Shown here: positions 1 through 10,181 of the stretch, one piece after another
Numbering within the stretch: the first letter of the stretch is position 1
How the letters are laid out: each line of letters opens with the position of its first letter
DNA from: Cruorifilaria tuberocauda
Lineage: Eukaryota; Nematoda; Chromadorea; Rhabditida; Onchocercidae
Length of the DNA stretch: 41,428 bases
NCBI GenBank assembly: GCA_013365365.1
Contig: JABVXU010000472.1
Span: 1-41,428 of the forward strand
Direction of reading: 5' to 3'
Program-made: the position numbers and the translations under genes
Notes under the pieces: generated by a model
What the model saw: only the letters and a program-made list of their open reading frames with translations
What the model was told of the DNA's origin: nothing
Databases searched by the model: none

Positions 1-1756
1 AACAATAATCCTCATCATATCCTTTTTTATATGCTTTTCATAAATAACAAAAATGATACAAAGCATCATATATCAATGTTTTTAATTATTTAATAATAAT
101 TGTTTATATTTGTTTAAAATTTACCTATGAATAATATTTTTAGCATTTATAATAGTGTATGATATTGGGTATCATTACTCCCCCGCTCTTTCCCGGTTCC
201 TTAGTGTTACAAGGGAAGTTATTCAATTCTTAAGTTTACTCTGTAACTTATCGGATCACTTATTACACAAATATAATGAGAGAAATAACAGTTCTTTAAC
301 TCTCTCGAAAATTTCACTATTCCATTTATTCCATTAACATTTCACTGCTTATCAATTCTTTATCAGGAGCAATAATTTATCAGTTCATTACAATTTATTG
401 CTTGAAAATTGGTTCATTCGTTGTGAACAATAGCTCCATTAATTCTTCTTTTCGTTTGAAAACTGAACAGATAAACATAATGAAATAAATTGAATTAAAA
501 TTTTATCGTAAACAATTCTATGAAATGGTTTACAATAGTAAATCTATGCAATGTATAGTACAAAAATTTCAAATATCTTACTAGTAAAATCAACAGTAAT
601 GACTCCTATCATTTCTACTGCAATTATCATTTGAAGTTTACTAAAAGAGAAATAGGAAACAGTAATACCTTAGTAGCACAGATTTTTTTCTTATCCCTGA
701 AATTTACAATCAGAACGAACTATTTGACCAGGTGGGATAATTAATATGAGGAATTTTTAATGATATCTTTTGTATTTTAAATAAAAGTAAAGGCTCCATT
801 CCTTCTTTCGTATTCTTTTTTTTTCTTTGAAAAATTTTTGAAAAAAATATCGAAAGATCAAAAATTCCTGGAATATTCGTTGAAATATTACCTCCACGGA
901 TATTATCACTTAACACTAATTAATTAAGGTCACTAATTGCTAGCAAGAGCAACTGTTTTTCTCATTTTTCAACGTTATATCAGGATAAGTAATAAAAATA
1001 ATTCTTATTGCATAAAATAAGCATCTCTTTGGAAAAATTTTCACAAAATATCAAGTTTAAAAAGTTGAGAGATAAGATTGGAAATGCGAGAAACAACTGT
1101 TTCAGTTCATTTGTTTACCATTTCATCATTACTTACCTCTTCACTTCCTTCCGTCATTTTTCATCATTAATTCACAGGTTGAACTTTATGGAAGAAAAAA
1201 GAGAGAGAAAGGATTAGTTGGAAATTAACACTTCTTCCGTCAAAAAGTCACTCTAACGTTCGTTCAATTTCAAATAATTAAAATTTCTGAAAAAAAGAAG
1301 TTCTGTAAATGAATTATTGGAATAATCCAGATTATCACGAAAACAGTACCATAAAAATTTATTTATTTTTAATTATTTGAAGTTTAATTTTTTAAATTGC
1401 CATATTAATTATTAAAATTATTATAAATACTAAGTTATTTATATCTTAGCTATAGTTTTATACAAAAGATATGATAAAATCTGTTGTTAAAACATTATCA
1501 ACAATATTGATAGTTATTTATTTAGTTGTTTATCAAATCAGGAATAATTTTGTTGAGAGAAAAAAGAAAAGAATGTATATTAAGTTTTTTTTTCTTTTTT
1601 TAATTTTAATTGAAAGTTTAAAAAAAAACTTTTTTCGTTTTTGCATACATTTATTCATACGCATTGTTATAAAATTCAGAAGAAGGCTACAAATTGCTAT
1701 TTTAGGTTTAATATAATTAAAATTCTTCGTATGTATAATACATTATTGTAATTATT

Positions 1757-1796
1757 CATTTCGATGATTCGATGATTCTTTTTAGTCATCGAAATG
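1757..1796. repeat. Inverted repeat, 11-bp perfect stem with 18-nt loop
   Basis: CATTTCGATGA at 1757-1767 is the exact reverse complement of TCATCGAAATG at 1786-1796. The loop carries a second copy of the TTCGATGATT motif, so slipped pairing is possible. No gene was found close by. It could be a short foldback remnant; function unknown. Confidence 0.75.
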
Positions 1797-1903
1797 TTAA
1801 ACAACAATTTCAGAATATCGTGAAATTCATTTCTCGCTATTAGTCGACACTAAAAAAACTTTGTGTAATTATAAGGAAGCTCTTTAACAGACAAGCTTAG
1901 ATT

Positions 1904-1962
1904 AACTAATTTGAATTAAAACAAAAACTAATTTGCAACTAATTTGAATTAAAACAAAAACT
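1904..1962. repeat. 26-bp direct repeat, two copies, 33-bp period
   Basis: The same 26 bases occur at 1904-1929 and 1937-1962, separated by 7 bases. It looks like a recent local tandem duplication in non-coding DNA. Confidence 0.85.
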
Positions 1963-2358
1963 GATAGTATTAAATACATAAATGATTTATGAAAGTTAAA
2001 GAAATTAAGAATTAATTATATTAATTAACTAACTTAATTAATGAAAGTTAAAGAAGCTATCAGCAAATTTCTGCTTATCTGAAAAAAATACACAAAAAAA
2101 AAGAATTAATTTAATGTAAAAACAAAAAAAAAATTTTAATGAAATATTTTTAATGAATAAAAAATTTCAAAGGAAAAAGTTATTCCACAAAATAGCAACG
2201 ACAATATACAATAATTAATCATGAAAACGATAATAATTTTAATCATCTTAATTAACATATTTTAATCAATGAGAGTTAAAAGTAATTTCAAATTTACACA
2301 TGGAAGAAAGGAAAATAAGCTAATAATGAATGATATTATAATTAAATTAAATGTTAGC

Positions 2359-2950
2359 TTATGAACTGGACGATTTAGGATGTGTTAGCATTTTTAAGCT
2401 TTTCTTTGATGCTTCTTCCACATTTCCTATCAAATCTTCCAATTGAGCAATTCGTCGTAATGCTTTCTTTAATGATCTCTTCAATGCGTCGTTTTGTTCC
2501 TCATAAGTGATTATTCGCCTTTCCAAGATTGCAACCACAATAAAGTATAAGTCAACCGTATTAAGCTCACCCAGTGATACCGCTTTCATTGGTTTAGTCT
2601 TCTCCGGATTATCAATGTTATTTATCAGACGTTGCAATTGCGAATTACCATCTTGTGATATCTAGAAAATTGATTTATTTTATCAATTTGATAAAATTAT
2701 TAAACTTCTTTCTATATTTCCTATTGAGTTTAACAACTGTATTCATTGTTACTACTGATAAATTAATCTAATTTTGATGGTTACTTTGTTGTGTGTTAAT
2801 TAATTAATTAGTTAATTAGAGAATAATTTAACAAACCTGTGATGATGACTTCTTCAGCATTGTTTTGATATTTTGCACATAATCAATTTCTAATCCGGAT
2901 GAAGTGGACGACGTGAATGAGCCACGTGACACAAATATCGAATTAGGCAT
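2359..2950 (-). CDS. Unknown 138-residue coiled-coil protein, two exons
   Basis: Function not recognised. Exon 1 (2950-2837) starts MPNSIFVSRG and ends in phase 0 at CAG|GTTTGT. Exon 2 (2661-2359) starts after TTCTAG and runs to TAA, giving 38 + 100 residues. The N-terminal third is Ser/Thr-rich (SFTSSTSSG). Residues about 65-125 look helical and, from about residue 85, heptad-like (ILERRIITYEEQNDALKRSL, then LEDLIGNVEEASKKSLKML), suggesting a short coiled coil. The tail ends in four serines. No signal peptide or membrane segment is seen, so a cytosolic or nuclear adaptor-like protein is the natural guess. A possible leader or trans-splice acceptor (GAATTAG) lies 15 bases before the ATG. Consistent splice phase across both exons is the main evidence that this is a real gene. 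Confidence 0.62.
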
Positions 2951-3061
2951 ATTTCTTCCGCTTGGCTAATTCTTTATGGACAATGAAAAAACGTATTTCA
3001 AAAATAAACAAGTGAATAAGTAACGATAAGAGTTAATTAATACAAAAAGAGGAAGAAATAA

Positions 3062-3080
3062 AGAGAGAGAGAGAGAGAGA
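3062..3080. repeat. (GA)n microsatellite
   Basis: Uninterrupted GA dinucleotide run about 200 bp away from the next one. Confidence 0.95.
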
Positions 3081-3291
3081 ATTGTATGCTTAAATATCAT
3101 TAATTTTAGTGATAATAAGTAAATGGAAATGGAAATAATTTATAGAGGAAAGAATGTGATTAAAAAAAAATCAGTCTGACTTGAAAAGCAAAAGTACACT
3201 GAATGAAATCTGCTATTTGAATGATTGCTAAATACTAAAGTGATAAGTTTGCTTGAAATGAGCTAAGGAAAGAGTTCAAATAAAAACATTC

Positions 3292-3293
<2 letters not shown>

Positions 3294-3331
<38 letters not shown>
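3294..3331. repeat. (GA)n microsatellite
   Basis: Uninterrupted GA run of about 19 units, the longest in the window; likely length-variable. Confidence 0.97.
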
Positions 3332-3334
<3 letters not shown>

Positions 3335-3850
3335 TGAGAAAAAAAGAGAGGAAAATATGAGGGAGATGTGATTTGTTAAGTTATTCGTAGCAGGCAATCA
3401 AATTTTTCTTTTAAATGAGAAGATTGATTTGTAATGAATGGGAAAAGAAATGATAAAGATATTTAATCATTTTCTCTTTTCTGATTATTTCTTTTGATTT
3501 AATTATTACTTTAAATTACTATTTTAAGTCATGATTAATTAGATTGAAATTACTGTTGTTTAAGATTGATTGAATTGAAATGATGCATGAATGACTAGTT
3601 GCATTGGAATAATCTTAGATAGTAGTAGTTGAAAAAGAAATTAAAATTAACTAATAGTAAAATTTTATTAATTTTCAACGGAAAAACACATATTGAAGCA
3701 ATTTCGAATAATTAGGTATTTAAAAATAAATTTAAAAATTTAGAGTAGGATCTATATTGTTCAATGTAAAAATGCTTGATGATGAAAAGTTGTGAAATAT
3801 TTTTGTTTTCATTTCAAGCGAACAAGTGTCGGTGATCGTTCTGGAAATAA

Positions 3851-3894
3851 AAAGAGAGAAAGAGAGAGAGAGGAAGGAGAGGGAGAGAGAGAGA
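3851..3894. repeat. Imperfect GA-rich purine tract
   Basis: GA units interrupted by AAG and GG steps; third purine tract in the same intergenic gap. Confidence 0.9.
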
Positions 3895-4253
3895 TGATTT
3901 TATCAAAATGATGCAAGTCTTTGAAACGATTTTATTGTATTGAATTACGAATGATCAATCATCAGTATTCTTTAGCATATATTCCATGTAAATAGGATTT
4001 TTTAAAAACAGGTGAGGGTGAGGAATGAGAAATGGAACTTAATTTAAATGAAATGAAATAAATGTTTTCATCGCAAGTTTAAATCTTTTATTCAAACAAA
4101 AAAATACGCAAATAAATAAGTGAAAGTAATTAATTGATCATGTTTATTGCAAAAAAGATAATTACATTAATAAATTGCTAATTACAGAAATGATAAAAGA
4201 TAAGACATATATATACATATCACTTTATGAATTAAAATGCTTATCTTATCACA

Positions 4254-4981
4254 TCACATTTGAATTTCTCGCCTTACATACAGAATGCCTGTAAACAGGA
4301 AGCAAAAGCAGCAGAAAGAGATCGAAATTAGCACTACAATCATCAATATTCTGTAAAAAAATTTTAATCAATTTTTTGAATCATTCAGTTAATCTTTCTT
4401 TTGGAAAAAAATAAAGCAAAGGGAATAATACTACTTAATTGTGATAAGAAATTTAAAATTTCAAATTTTGATATTTCATAGAAAACTTACATAAACCACA
4501 ATTCAAATCTTATACAACAACCAAAATGTGTTTGATCACAACATATATATGAGTAAAAGAAATTATCCGGTGGACATCTACAATAGAATCTTTCAAATTC
4601 ACACACACGTGCACGTATACGTGCATATAAACGTGTATAACACACGCATACACGTATATATACGAAGTTTAATTGCATTGGAATACTTCTACAAAATATC
4701 ATCGTTTTTATCATATATTATTTAATTATACATTAATTATATATTAATAACTGTATCTAACTGAAAGTTTAGTTTACAAACATGAAACTATAAAAAATAT
4801 GAGTAATCGAAGGTGTAACTTACATTTGAGTTAAAGTACCATAGCCCAATCCAAATAGTAAATCGTAAAATTGGTTAGCTACGTAATCATCAGGACATAT
4901 CATCGATGCAACAGTTTTAACAAATAATATTTCAGTTAGTAATAGTGTCACTGATATATAATAATACCGAAAGCATCTCAT
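4254..4981 (-). CDS. Small Cys-rich single-pass membrane protein, 117 aa
   Basis: Three exons in matching phase: 4981-4824, 4589-4491 and 4350-4254. Both introns are phase 2 and start with GTAAGT. The start MRCFRYYY is followed by a hydrophobic stretch ending near Ala25-Ser26, a likely signal peptide. The predicted outside part (residues about 27-82) has seven cysteines in the order C29, C56, C58, C69-C70, C77-C78 (core YICCDQTHFGCC). One membrane helix spans about 84-110 (LMIVVLISISFCCFCFLFTG) and the tail is very short (YVRREIQM). Signal peptide, paired cysteines close to one helix and a short inside tail recall the Shisa/WBP1/VOPP1/CYYR1 group of single-transmembrane Cys-rich proteins, which often act as membrane trafficking adaptors. 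The long inside tail with PY motifs usual in those proteins is missing. The gene model is fairly sure; the family link is a guess. Confidence 0.65.
4600..4665. repeat. Alternating purine-pyrimidine tract (CA/TG/TA-rich) inside an intron
   Basis: The first intron of the small membrane-protein gene carries about 65 bases of nearly strict alternating purine and pyrimidine, with repeated ACACGTG/CACGTATACGTG-like steps. Such tracts can adopt Z-form DNA. It accounts for the odd open frames on both strands here. Confidence 0.8.
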
Positions 4982-6645
4982 CCGGAAATTTATTAATTTA
5001 TTTCAGTGATAGATTACCGTTAGCATTAGCTATTCATTTTGATTTATCAACTTATCAGAAACGATATTCTTCATTTATCATACTTCCATATTTTCTATAG
5101 AATTCAACTTATGATTTTTTTTCGGAAAATGTGAAAAGCCAAATTCGATTAATTCACTTAGAGGCTCTTATACCCAAAAATAATTTCAACAGCATAGCAT
5201 TTTTTAATCCTTATTAAACAGAATTTTGCTTGATATTCTAAAAAGCACTGTGAAATCTTTTTCTGTTATACTTTAATTAACATTCTTTTTACTAAAAAAA
5301 ATTAATCTTATTTGATGGTTGAGCAATTATTAAAATAACTATAATCTGAAACATAATATACTGCAAAGTTTAAATTCTTGTTGGCACGAATGTCGTGCTT
5401 TATTGAGTATGTAAATGAACATTACCTTTATTCATCCAATCATTTGTGTTCAAAAGTAAACAAACTTCTGTAAAATCACATAAGTGAGAAAATAACATCT
5501 ATTGTGGTTGTAAACAATTTCTGATCATCAATTCAGTAAACTATTCAATGAACATAAACAATAAATATACGCTAGCAGTACCAATAATATATCACTTTCT
5601 ACTGGATATTGAATCCTTTTTTCCTTTTTCAGTCTGAAAAATAATTGTGAACAATTCAATAATCACCCAATTGGTACTTATAGTTGTCATCCAAATTAAA
5701 ACTGAATGTTTATTCGCCAGAAACATTGGAAACAAAAGGATTGGAATATATCTTTCTTTTTGTCCTATATTTTCCCATATGCAATTTACTTATAAAGTCA
5801 GTCCATTCGTTCAAGTTGTCAAGATGAGAAATCATCAAGGTACAGTATAGAAATGCCAAATTTTCGAAAACATTCAACTACAACCATGTAATACGATCTA
5901 TCCAAATTTCTCTGTGTTTGTTTCAGGATTCTCTTCTCGAGAATCCTCATTTTTCTCCACACATACTCATATATTGTCTTGTTTTTGATATAATGTAAGT
6001 GCAGTGCGAAAAACAATTTTGATTCTAATGTCTCAAAACACTGAAATATATAATTTGTCTGACAATGAAATAATTTTATCTGACAATGAAACCGGATCAT
6101 ATTTATCATATACTGGGAAAAAATTATTGCAAATAAGAAATGCTGCGAATAAATAATCGAGAAATGTGCATTATGAAAGAACAAAGAACACAACCTGAGA
6201 CGTACAGTGTTATTTCTGGCACACCCCACGTATACTGTCATAGCAGATGCAATCGCAAAGAATGCTAAGTGTCGAGAATTCTCTCAAGAGTAAATTTCAA
6301 TTATAAACGTTTACTTCCAATCTTTATATTATATGAAGATTAGGGCAGCATGAGAAACTAAAGGTATGATTTCTTGTCTCTTTTTGGCGCGCTATTTGAT
6401 ATAAGATATAGGATATTTATGTCACTGTTGTAATATTTCCGGTGGATTATCATGTGTACGATTTGCATGCTCTCACACTTTGCGTAGTGATAAGAGTAAG
6501 ATGTTACAATCATGGCTGTGTTATGACGCCAAATTCTCATACATCATATCCCATTGCATCTACTGATCAGATCTCCTCATCTTAGTAAAAACTCCCTCCC
6601 CCTTAGCTGGGCAGAAGAGGACCACTGTTGTCACTGGCGGTGCAG
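4982..6645. other. Region without a confident gene
   Basis: No spliced gene could be assembled. From 5600 to 6640 base composition is less A+T-rich than in the flanks. The region holds a 140-codon minus-strand frame (5819-6241) and a 60-codon one (6358-6540), neither with family support. It may be part of a long 3' region of the ZFAND2 gene, a decayed gene, or an old insertion. Confidence 0.5.
5819..6241 (-). CDS. Doubtful 140-codon open frame
   Basis: Starts with ATG (MTVYVGCARN) and runs 140 codons without a stop, long for DNA this rich in A+T. It is rich in Phe, Tyr, His and Cys, has no clear domain, and contains a short internal duplication (FHCQIKL / FHCQTNY) from a repeated TCTGACAATGAAA. 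No signal peptide, helix pattern or splice partner was found. It could be an orphan gene, part of a decayed element, or chance. Confidence 0.15.
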   Translation of the reverse strand: MTVYVGCARNNTVRLRLCSLFFHNAHFSIIYSQHFLFAIIFSQYMINMIRFHCQIKLFHCQTNYIFQCFETLESKLFFALHLHYIKNKTIYEYVWRKMRILEKRILKQTQRNLDRSYYMVVVECFRKFGISILYLDDFSS

Positions 6646-6685
6646 TTATTCTCCAGGTTTTTCATTGCTGTAAACGAATCTCCTA
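6646..6685 (-). CDS. Possible alternative last coding exon of the ZFAND2 gene
   Basis: A strong acceptor (TTTTATTCAG) is followed by a short frame that, joined to a GTAAGT donor overlapping the ZFAND2 stop codon, would replace the final Gln with HRRFVYSNEKPGE and a stop. The exon would continue into a relatively GC-rich stretch down to about 6590. Only transcript data can tell whether this is used. Confidence 0.3.
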
Positions 6686-7190
6686 CTGAATAAAAATATT
6701 ACGTTGATTCGTGCTAAACCGAACAACTCAACTCAATCAAGCTCAAATGCACAACATTAAGTAATCAAATTCCCTCGAGCAATAGGGAAAAAATGGAATC
6801 AATTGCAAAATAGATAAAACATATAAATTAAATTCGGAAAAAAGGAATCTATCTATGGCACATAAGAATTTTAAAAAAGCTTGATTTCATTTTATGAGAT
6901 AAAACTTCCGTTCTTCTGAGAAGAAAAACGAAGGGTTAAGTGATAATATTCAAATATGTTAGATTGGAATGATTGCTGCTATGAAATAACGCATCTTTCG
7001 TGATTTGAACTCGTTGAAACTTGCTGTTCTTGTAATTGCTGTCTGTAAATTTTTAGACACTCAAAAAGGACAACAAATTATCTAAATTTCCATGCTGAAT
7101 ATCTATCCGTCAAATATTGAGAAGAATTTCAGCCTCTAATATATTAAATGAAGTTAGTTTCAGTACCTATTTGAGCTAGACTCTAACAAC

Positions 7191-9203
7191 TTACTGATAT
7201 TCCATCCTCTGCATTTCTTCTGCAACAGTTCTATCGCGTTCCTCTAAAGTCATATAATCATCAGAGTCATTTAACAGTTCCTGCAACGCCCGCGTTAGTG
7301 CTTCATCTTCTGACTAAAAATATCATCAATGAGTCTAAAAAGGGAAATATAATGCCTTTAATTTCACGCACATCCAGAAAGAGAAAACATACGAATTAAA
7401 ATAATATAGCACAAACTTTCAACTGAAAAAAAATGTACATACCACTGAGTTAATCGGTGACGGAAGATTATTGCCAGATTCTTTTGTGACTGATTCATTC
7501 CGGCAACTTCTTTTATTACGATGCAAAGCGGTTAACCTATAGTCGATTTACACAGTCATTCAATCTGATCATAAAAGAATAAATATTAACTAAAATTGTC
7601 AAGATAAAACGAAGAAAGAGCTATGAAACATACGCCGCATTTGAGAATATTCCTTTGTTTTTCGCTTTCGTACAATCATGATCGTCCGGAAATCGATGCT
7701 TTAAGCAAAAATTTCGGTCACATTGATTGCACTTAATAGAAACAAGCTGAAATGAAACTTAAATTCATTTATTTAATGATAATGATCTGTCAATATTATT
7801 TGAAAGTACCATATAAACCTTTAAAAGTATGATTTTTTGAATCTTTTATTCATATCTGCTAAATAACTTGTTGATTACTACCGGGGTAAAAATTTAAATC
7901 CGCAAAGTGTAGACAGAACTTATCAACCACAGAAATAGAAGTAAAAGAAAAATAATTAATGTTTCCACTCAAAAGTAAAAAACAAACAATTTTCTCTAGG
8001 CTAAATACAAAACACAACACATATATTTTTATTCACATATAAAAATCTTTCCACTTGAAAACAAAACAAAATCTTTCTGAAAAGAGCGGAAACTTAAGAA
8101 GTACCTCTCTTTTCTTGCAATTTTGTTGTGAGCAATGATGAGTATAAATTTTCCCTTTTAATGCAATCGCGGGATTTGATTTGCAATTCGAATCGATGTG
8201 ATCGCTTACTCGTTTGTCTGGACGTTCTCCTCGTGCTATTGGAATTGGCTTATTACATAATGGGCATACTGGCACTTGCATATCCTGAAAGTTAAATAAA
8301 AAATGGCCGCTAATCTTGAAAAAAATCTCATCTTATAAATGCGATTTCTATATAAAGGAGTTCGAAGAATTCATCAAAAGTTTTCTAAATTCAAGTTTTA
8401 GTAACAACATGAAATGATACCCTTTTATATGAAGACTGACAAGAATGTGCATCATACGAGTAATGTGACCCACAAAAATCTTTTTCACATGCATCGCATC
8501 GAATGGGAAGAAAATCTAAAAAGTGCAGGCATTACAAGCAAGAAATCAATGATACACTGAGTGTAAAAATGAAAAAAACAACACATCACAAATGCAATCA
8601 TGAAAGCGGATTTTAAATTCAGATCATTTTTTGAAATCAAAACTCTCCTATATAACATGTTAAAAGTAAAAAGCTGATGCAATATTTGGTTCCGAACCTA
8701 TCATCTTGCACTTGACAAAATGATTAAGCATATTTCAACAATCACATTAATTCTACTTCAGATTTTTATTAAATTATTCGCTTACTTATTACTGGACAAA
8801 AGTGATATTCGACCAATACTTAATTATAATGAAAAAAACACTGTGGTATTAAACTGGGCAATTTTCAATTGTTATTAAATTTGGAAAACTGCTAAATGTT
8901 CTTAATTTGTTCTTAATTTACTATGTAATACTGCCAGCCATTGGGTCATTTTTACTAGGAATAGCAAGAAAAGTCAAAGCGAAAGATAGGAAATTATTTT
9001 TGGTAAGTATAACCTAGAATGATCAGCGAATTGCTTGCATGATGTAAATTTGAAAAAAATTAAATTAAATAAGATGTTATTACCATTATTCACTTTAAAT
9101 TCATGCAGAAAACTTTAAATTCACTAATAATAGTGAGGAAATTACCTAATAAATTACAGCCATCGACGTTACAATGACGGCCAAAACCAGGAAATTCCGC
9201 CAT
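7191..9203 (-). CDS. aip-1: AN1 zinc-finger protein, ZFAND2/AIRAP family (AIP-1-like)
   Basis: Six exons in phase: 9203-9146, 8515-8421, 8284-8105, 7746-7634, 7536-7443, 7313-7191; 220 residues. The start MAEFPGFGRHC is diagnostic of the family. Both AN1 fingers keep all eight zinc ligands: C11, C16, C26, C29, C34, H37, H43, C45 and C102, C107, C117, C120, C125, H128, H134, C136. Between them is the family segment VPVCPLCNKPIP (55-66). The C-terminal part has a ubiquitin-interacting-motif-like helix (EDEALTRALQELL, from residue 182) in which the usual Ser is Leu; there is no CaaX box as in mammalian ZFAND2B. Known relatives are induced by arsenite and heat, bind the 26S proteasome and help clear misfolded proteins. 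A candidate trans-splice acceptor (TTTTTCAG) lies 17 bases before the ATG and a heat-shock element lies farther upstream. The last GTAAGT overlaps the stop, so an alternative C-terminus is possible. Confidence 0.96.
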
Positions 9204-9220
9204 TTAATAATACGTTTTAT

Positions 9221-9228
9221 CTGAAAAA
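9221..9228 (-). promoter_or_regulatory. Candidate spliced-leader acceptor of the ZFAND2 gene
   Basis: On the minus strand TTTTTCAG ends 17 bases before the ATG at 9203. With no upstream coding exon this fits a trans-splice acceptor as used in nematodes; it could also be the end of a 5' untranslated intron. Confidence 0.5.
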
Positions 9229-9376
9229 CAGACAACTCATTTAGACTACAATACGTGATTTCAGGACGATTCCACGTAACTAAATGTGATTAGAACAATT
9301 TCAAATGCGAAATTTTCTGAAAACTTTTCAAATTTTAACAAAACGAGAAAAAGCAAAATAATGAAATGAAGAGCGA

Positions 9377-9382
9377 CACGTG
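9377..9382. promoter_or_regulatory. CACGTG E-box
   Basis: Palindromic CACGTG about 35 bases from the heat-shock element, on the ZFAND2 side. bHLH factors such as HLH-30/TFEB bind this core; single 6-mers are weak evidence. Confidence 0.3.
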
Positions 9383-9415
9383 TAAATTATAGTTCACAGC
9401 ATTCTTTTCTTCTCC

Positions 9416-9433
9416 TTCCAGAATGTTCCAGAA
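9416..9433. promoter_or_regulatory. Heat-shock element, four perfect alternating units
   Basis: TTCCAGAATGTTCCAGAA contains TTC-nn-GAA-nn-TTC-nn-GAA in perfect 5-base phase. Two further imperfect units follow (CTC at 9436-9438, AAA at 9441-9443). This is the classic HSF1 binding array. It sits about 195 bases upstream of the candidate trans-splice site of the ZFAND2 gene, a family known to be heat- and arsenite-induced. Confidence 0.85.
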
Positions 9434-9733
9434 AGCTCCGAAAAGAGAAAACACGTTCAAAACTGTCGTACATCTTCCAGTCACAAACAGCAGTATTATT
9501 CATTGAGACAAATATTCGCACTGCGTGTGCTCGAATTTTGTCGGCCAACATGAAAAAGATGACCGTAATAGTTCATTCTTAACATAATTGCTTGCATAAA
9601 GTGAGTTCAGGGGTCAAAGCTAAAGGTTGGGGAAGGACACTTTGAGATAAAAATTGTGATAGATTCGAAAGTATCATTCCATGCGAGAAAATTGGAAGGT
9701 TAAAAATTTATCTTTAAAATATTACATCGAAGC

Positions 9734-9753
9734 GTACACGAACGTACGTGTAC
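9734..9753. repeat. Inverted repeat GTACACG / CGTGTAC
   Basis: Seven-base arms (9734-9740 and 9747-9753) around a 6-base centre, itself containing ACGT. It may be a dimeric factor site or a small cruciform; function unknown. Confidence 0.6.
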
Positions 9754-9964
9754 AATTGTGAAAAAGTCATCCATGAACCTGTTATAGCAAATTTGAATAT
9801 TCAATTTTACACAAAGCTCCTTACGTGACGATATGCAGGTTTTTTACTTAAGAGAAATTTGTTTCAAATAAATTTATTTACGGACAGCAAACGTTTCTAT
9901 GCGGCTGTTATTCGATTTCCAACAGCGCCAGTCGGTTAGAGGATGCCAAAAAAAGTAACAGCGT

Positions 9965-9977
9965 GGGTCGAAGGTCA
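9965..9977 (+). promoter_or_regulatory. Nuclear-receptor-like DR1 element
   Basis: GGGTCG-A-AGGTCA, two AGGTCA-type half sites spaced by one base (one mismatch in the first). DR1 is bound by HNF4/RXR/COUP-type receptors, a greatly expanded class in nematodes. Confidence 0.35.
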
Positions 9978-10181
9978 TGATATTGCTTAAATTGTATCTC
10001 AGTTCCTATATTGGAAGAAGGAATGCTTCATCTTCTTGCTTGATACTTTCACATACTCCATTATTTATAAGTCAAATAAGCGCTGCACGGATCCTCACTT
10101 ATCCAAATAGACCTTCAATTTTCAATTCATGAATATGAAGAACAGATTTTGTCAATGTAAAACAAGTTTAAGATTAATAAA

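Larger units (their letters stand above)
1..2358. other. A+T-rich region without a recognised gene
   Basis: I see no supported gene here. The open frames at 1008-1217 and 1471-1716 are low-complexity, A+T-rich and lack splice or family support. A local GC-richer patch lies at about 175-215 and is unexplained. The stretch also holds an 11-bp hairpin (1757-1796) and a 26-bp direct repeat (1904-1962), listed separately. Confidence 0.6.
2951..4253. other. Intergenic region rich in GA microsatellites
   Basis: No gene seen between the 138-residue gene and the small membrane-protein gene; both lie on the minus strand. It contains three GA tracts within 850 bases (3062-3080, 3294-3331, 3851-3894). 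A minus-strand AATAAA (plus TTTATT at 4143-4148) lies about 106 bases past the stop of the membrane-protein gene and could serve as its polyadenylation signal. Confidence 0.6.

Noticed and set aside
1471..1716. 81-codon plus-strand frame with a hydrophobic start
   Set aside because: Almost only A+T-rich codons (Ile/Phe/Lys/Leu), no splice signals, no family; typical of chance in such DNA.
5647..5850. 67-codon plus-strand frame with a signal-peptide-like start
   Set aside because: Starts at GTG, with a stop just upstream in frame and no usable acceptor; no partner exon.
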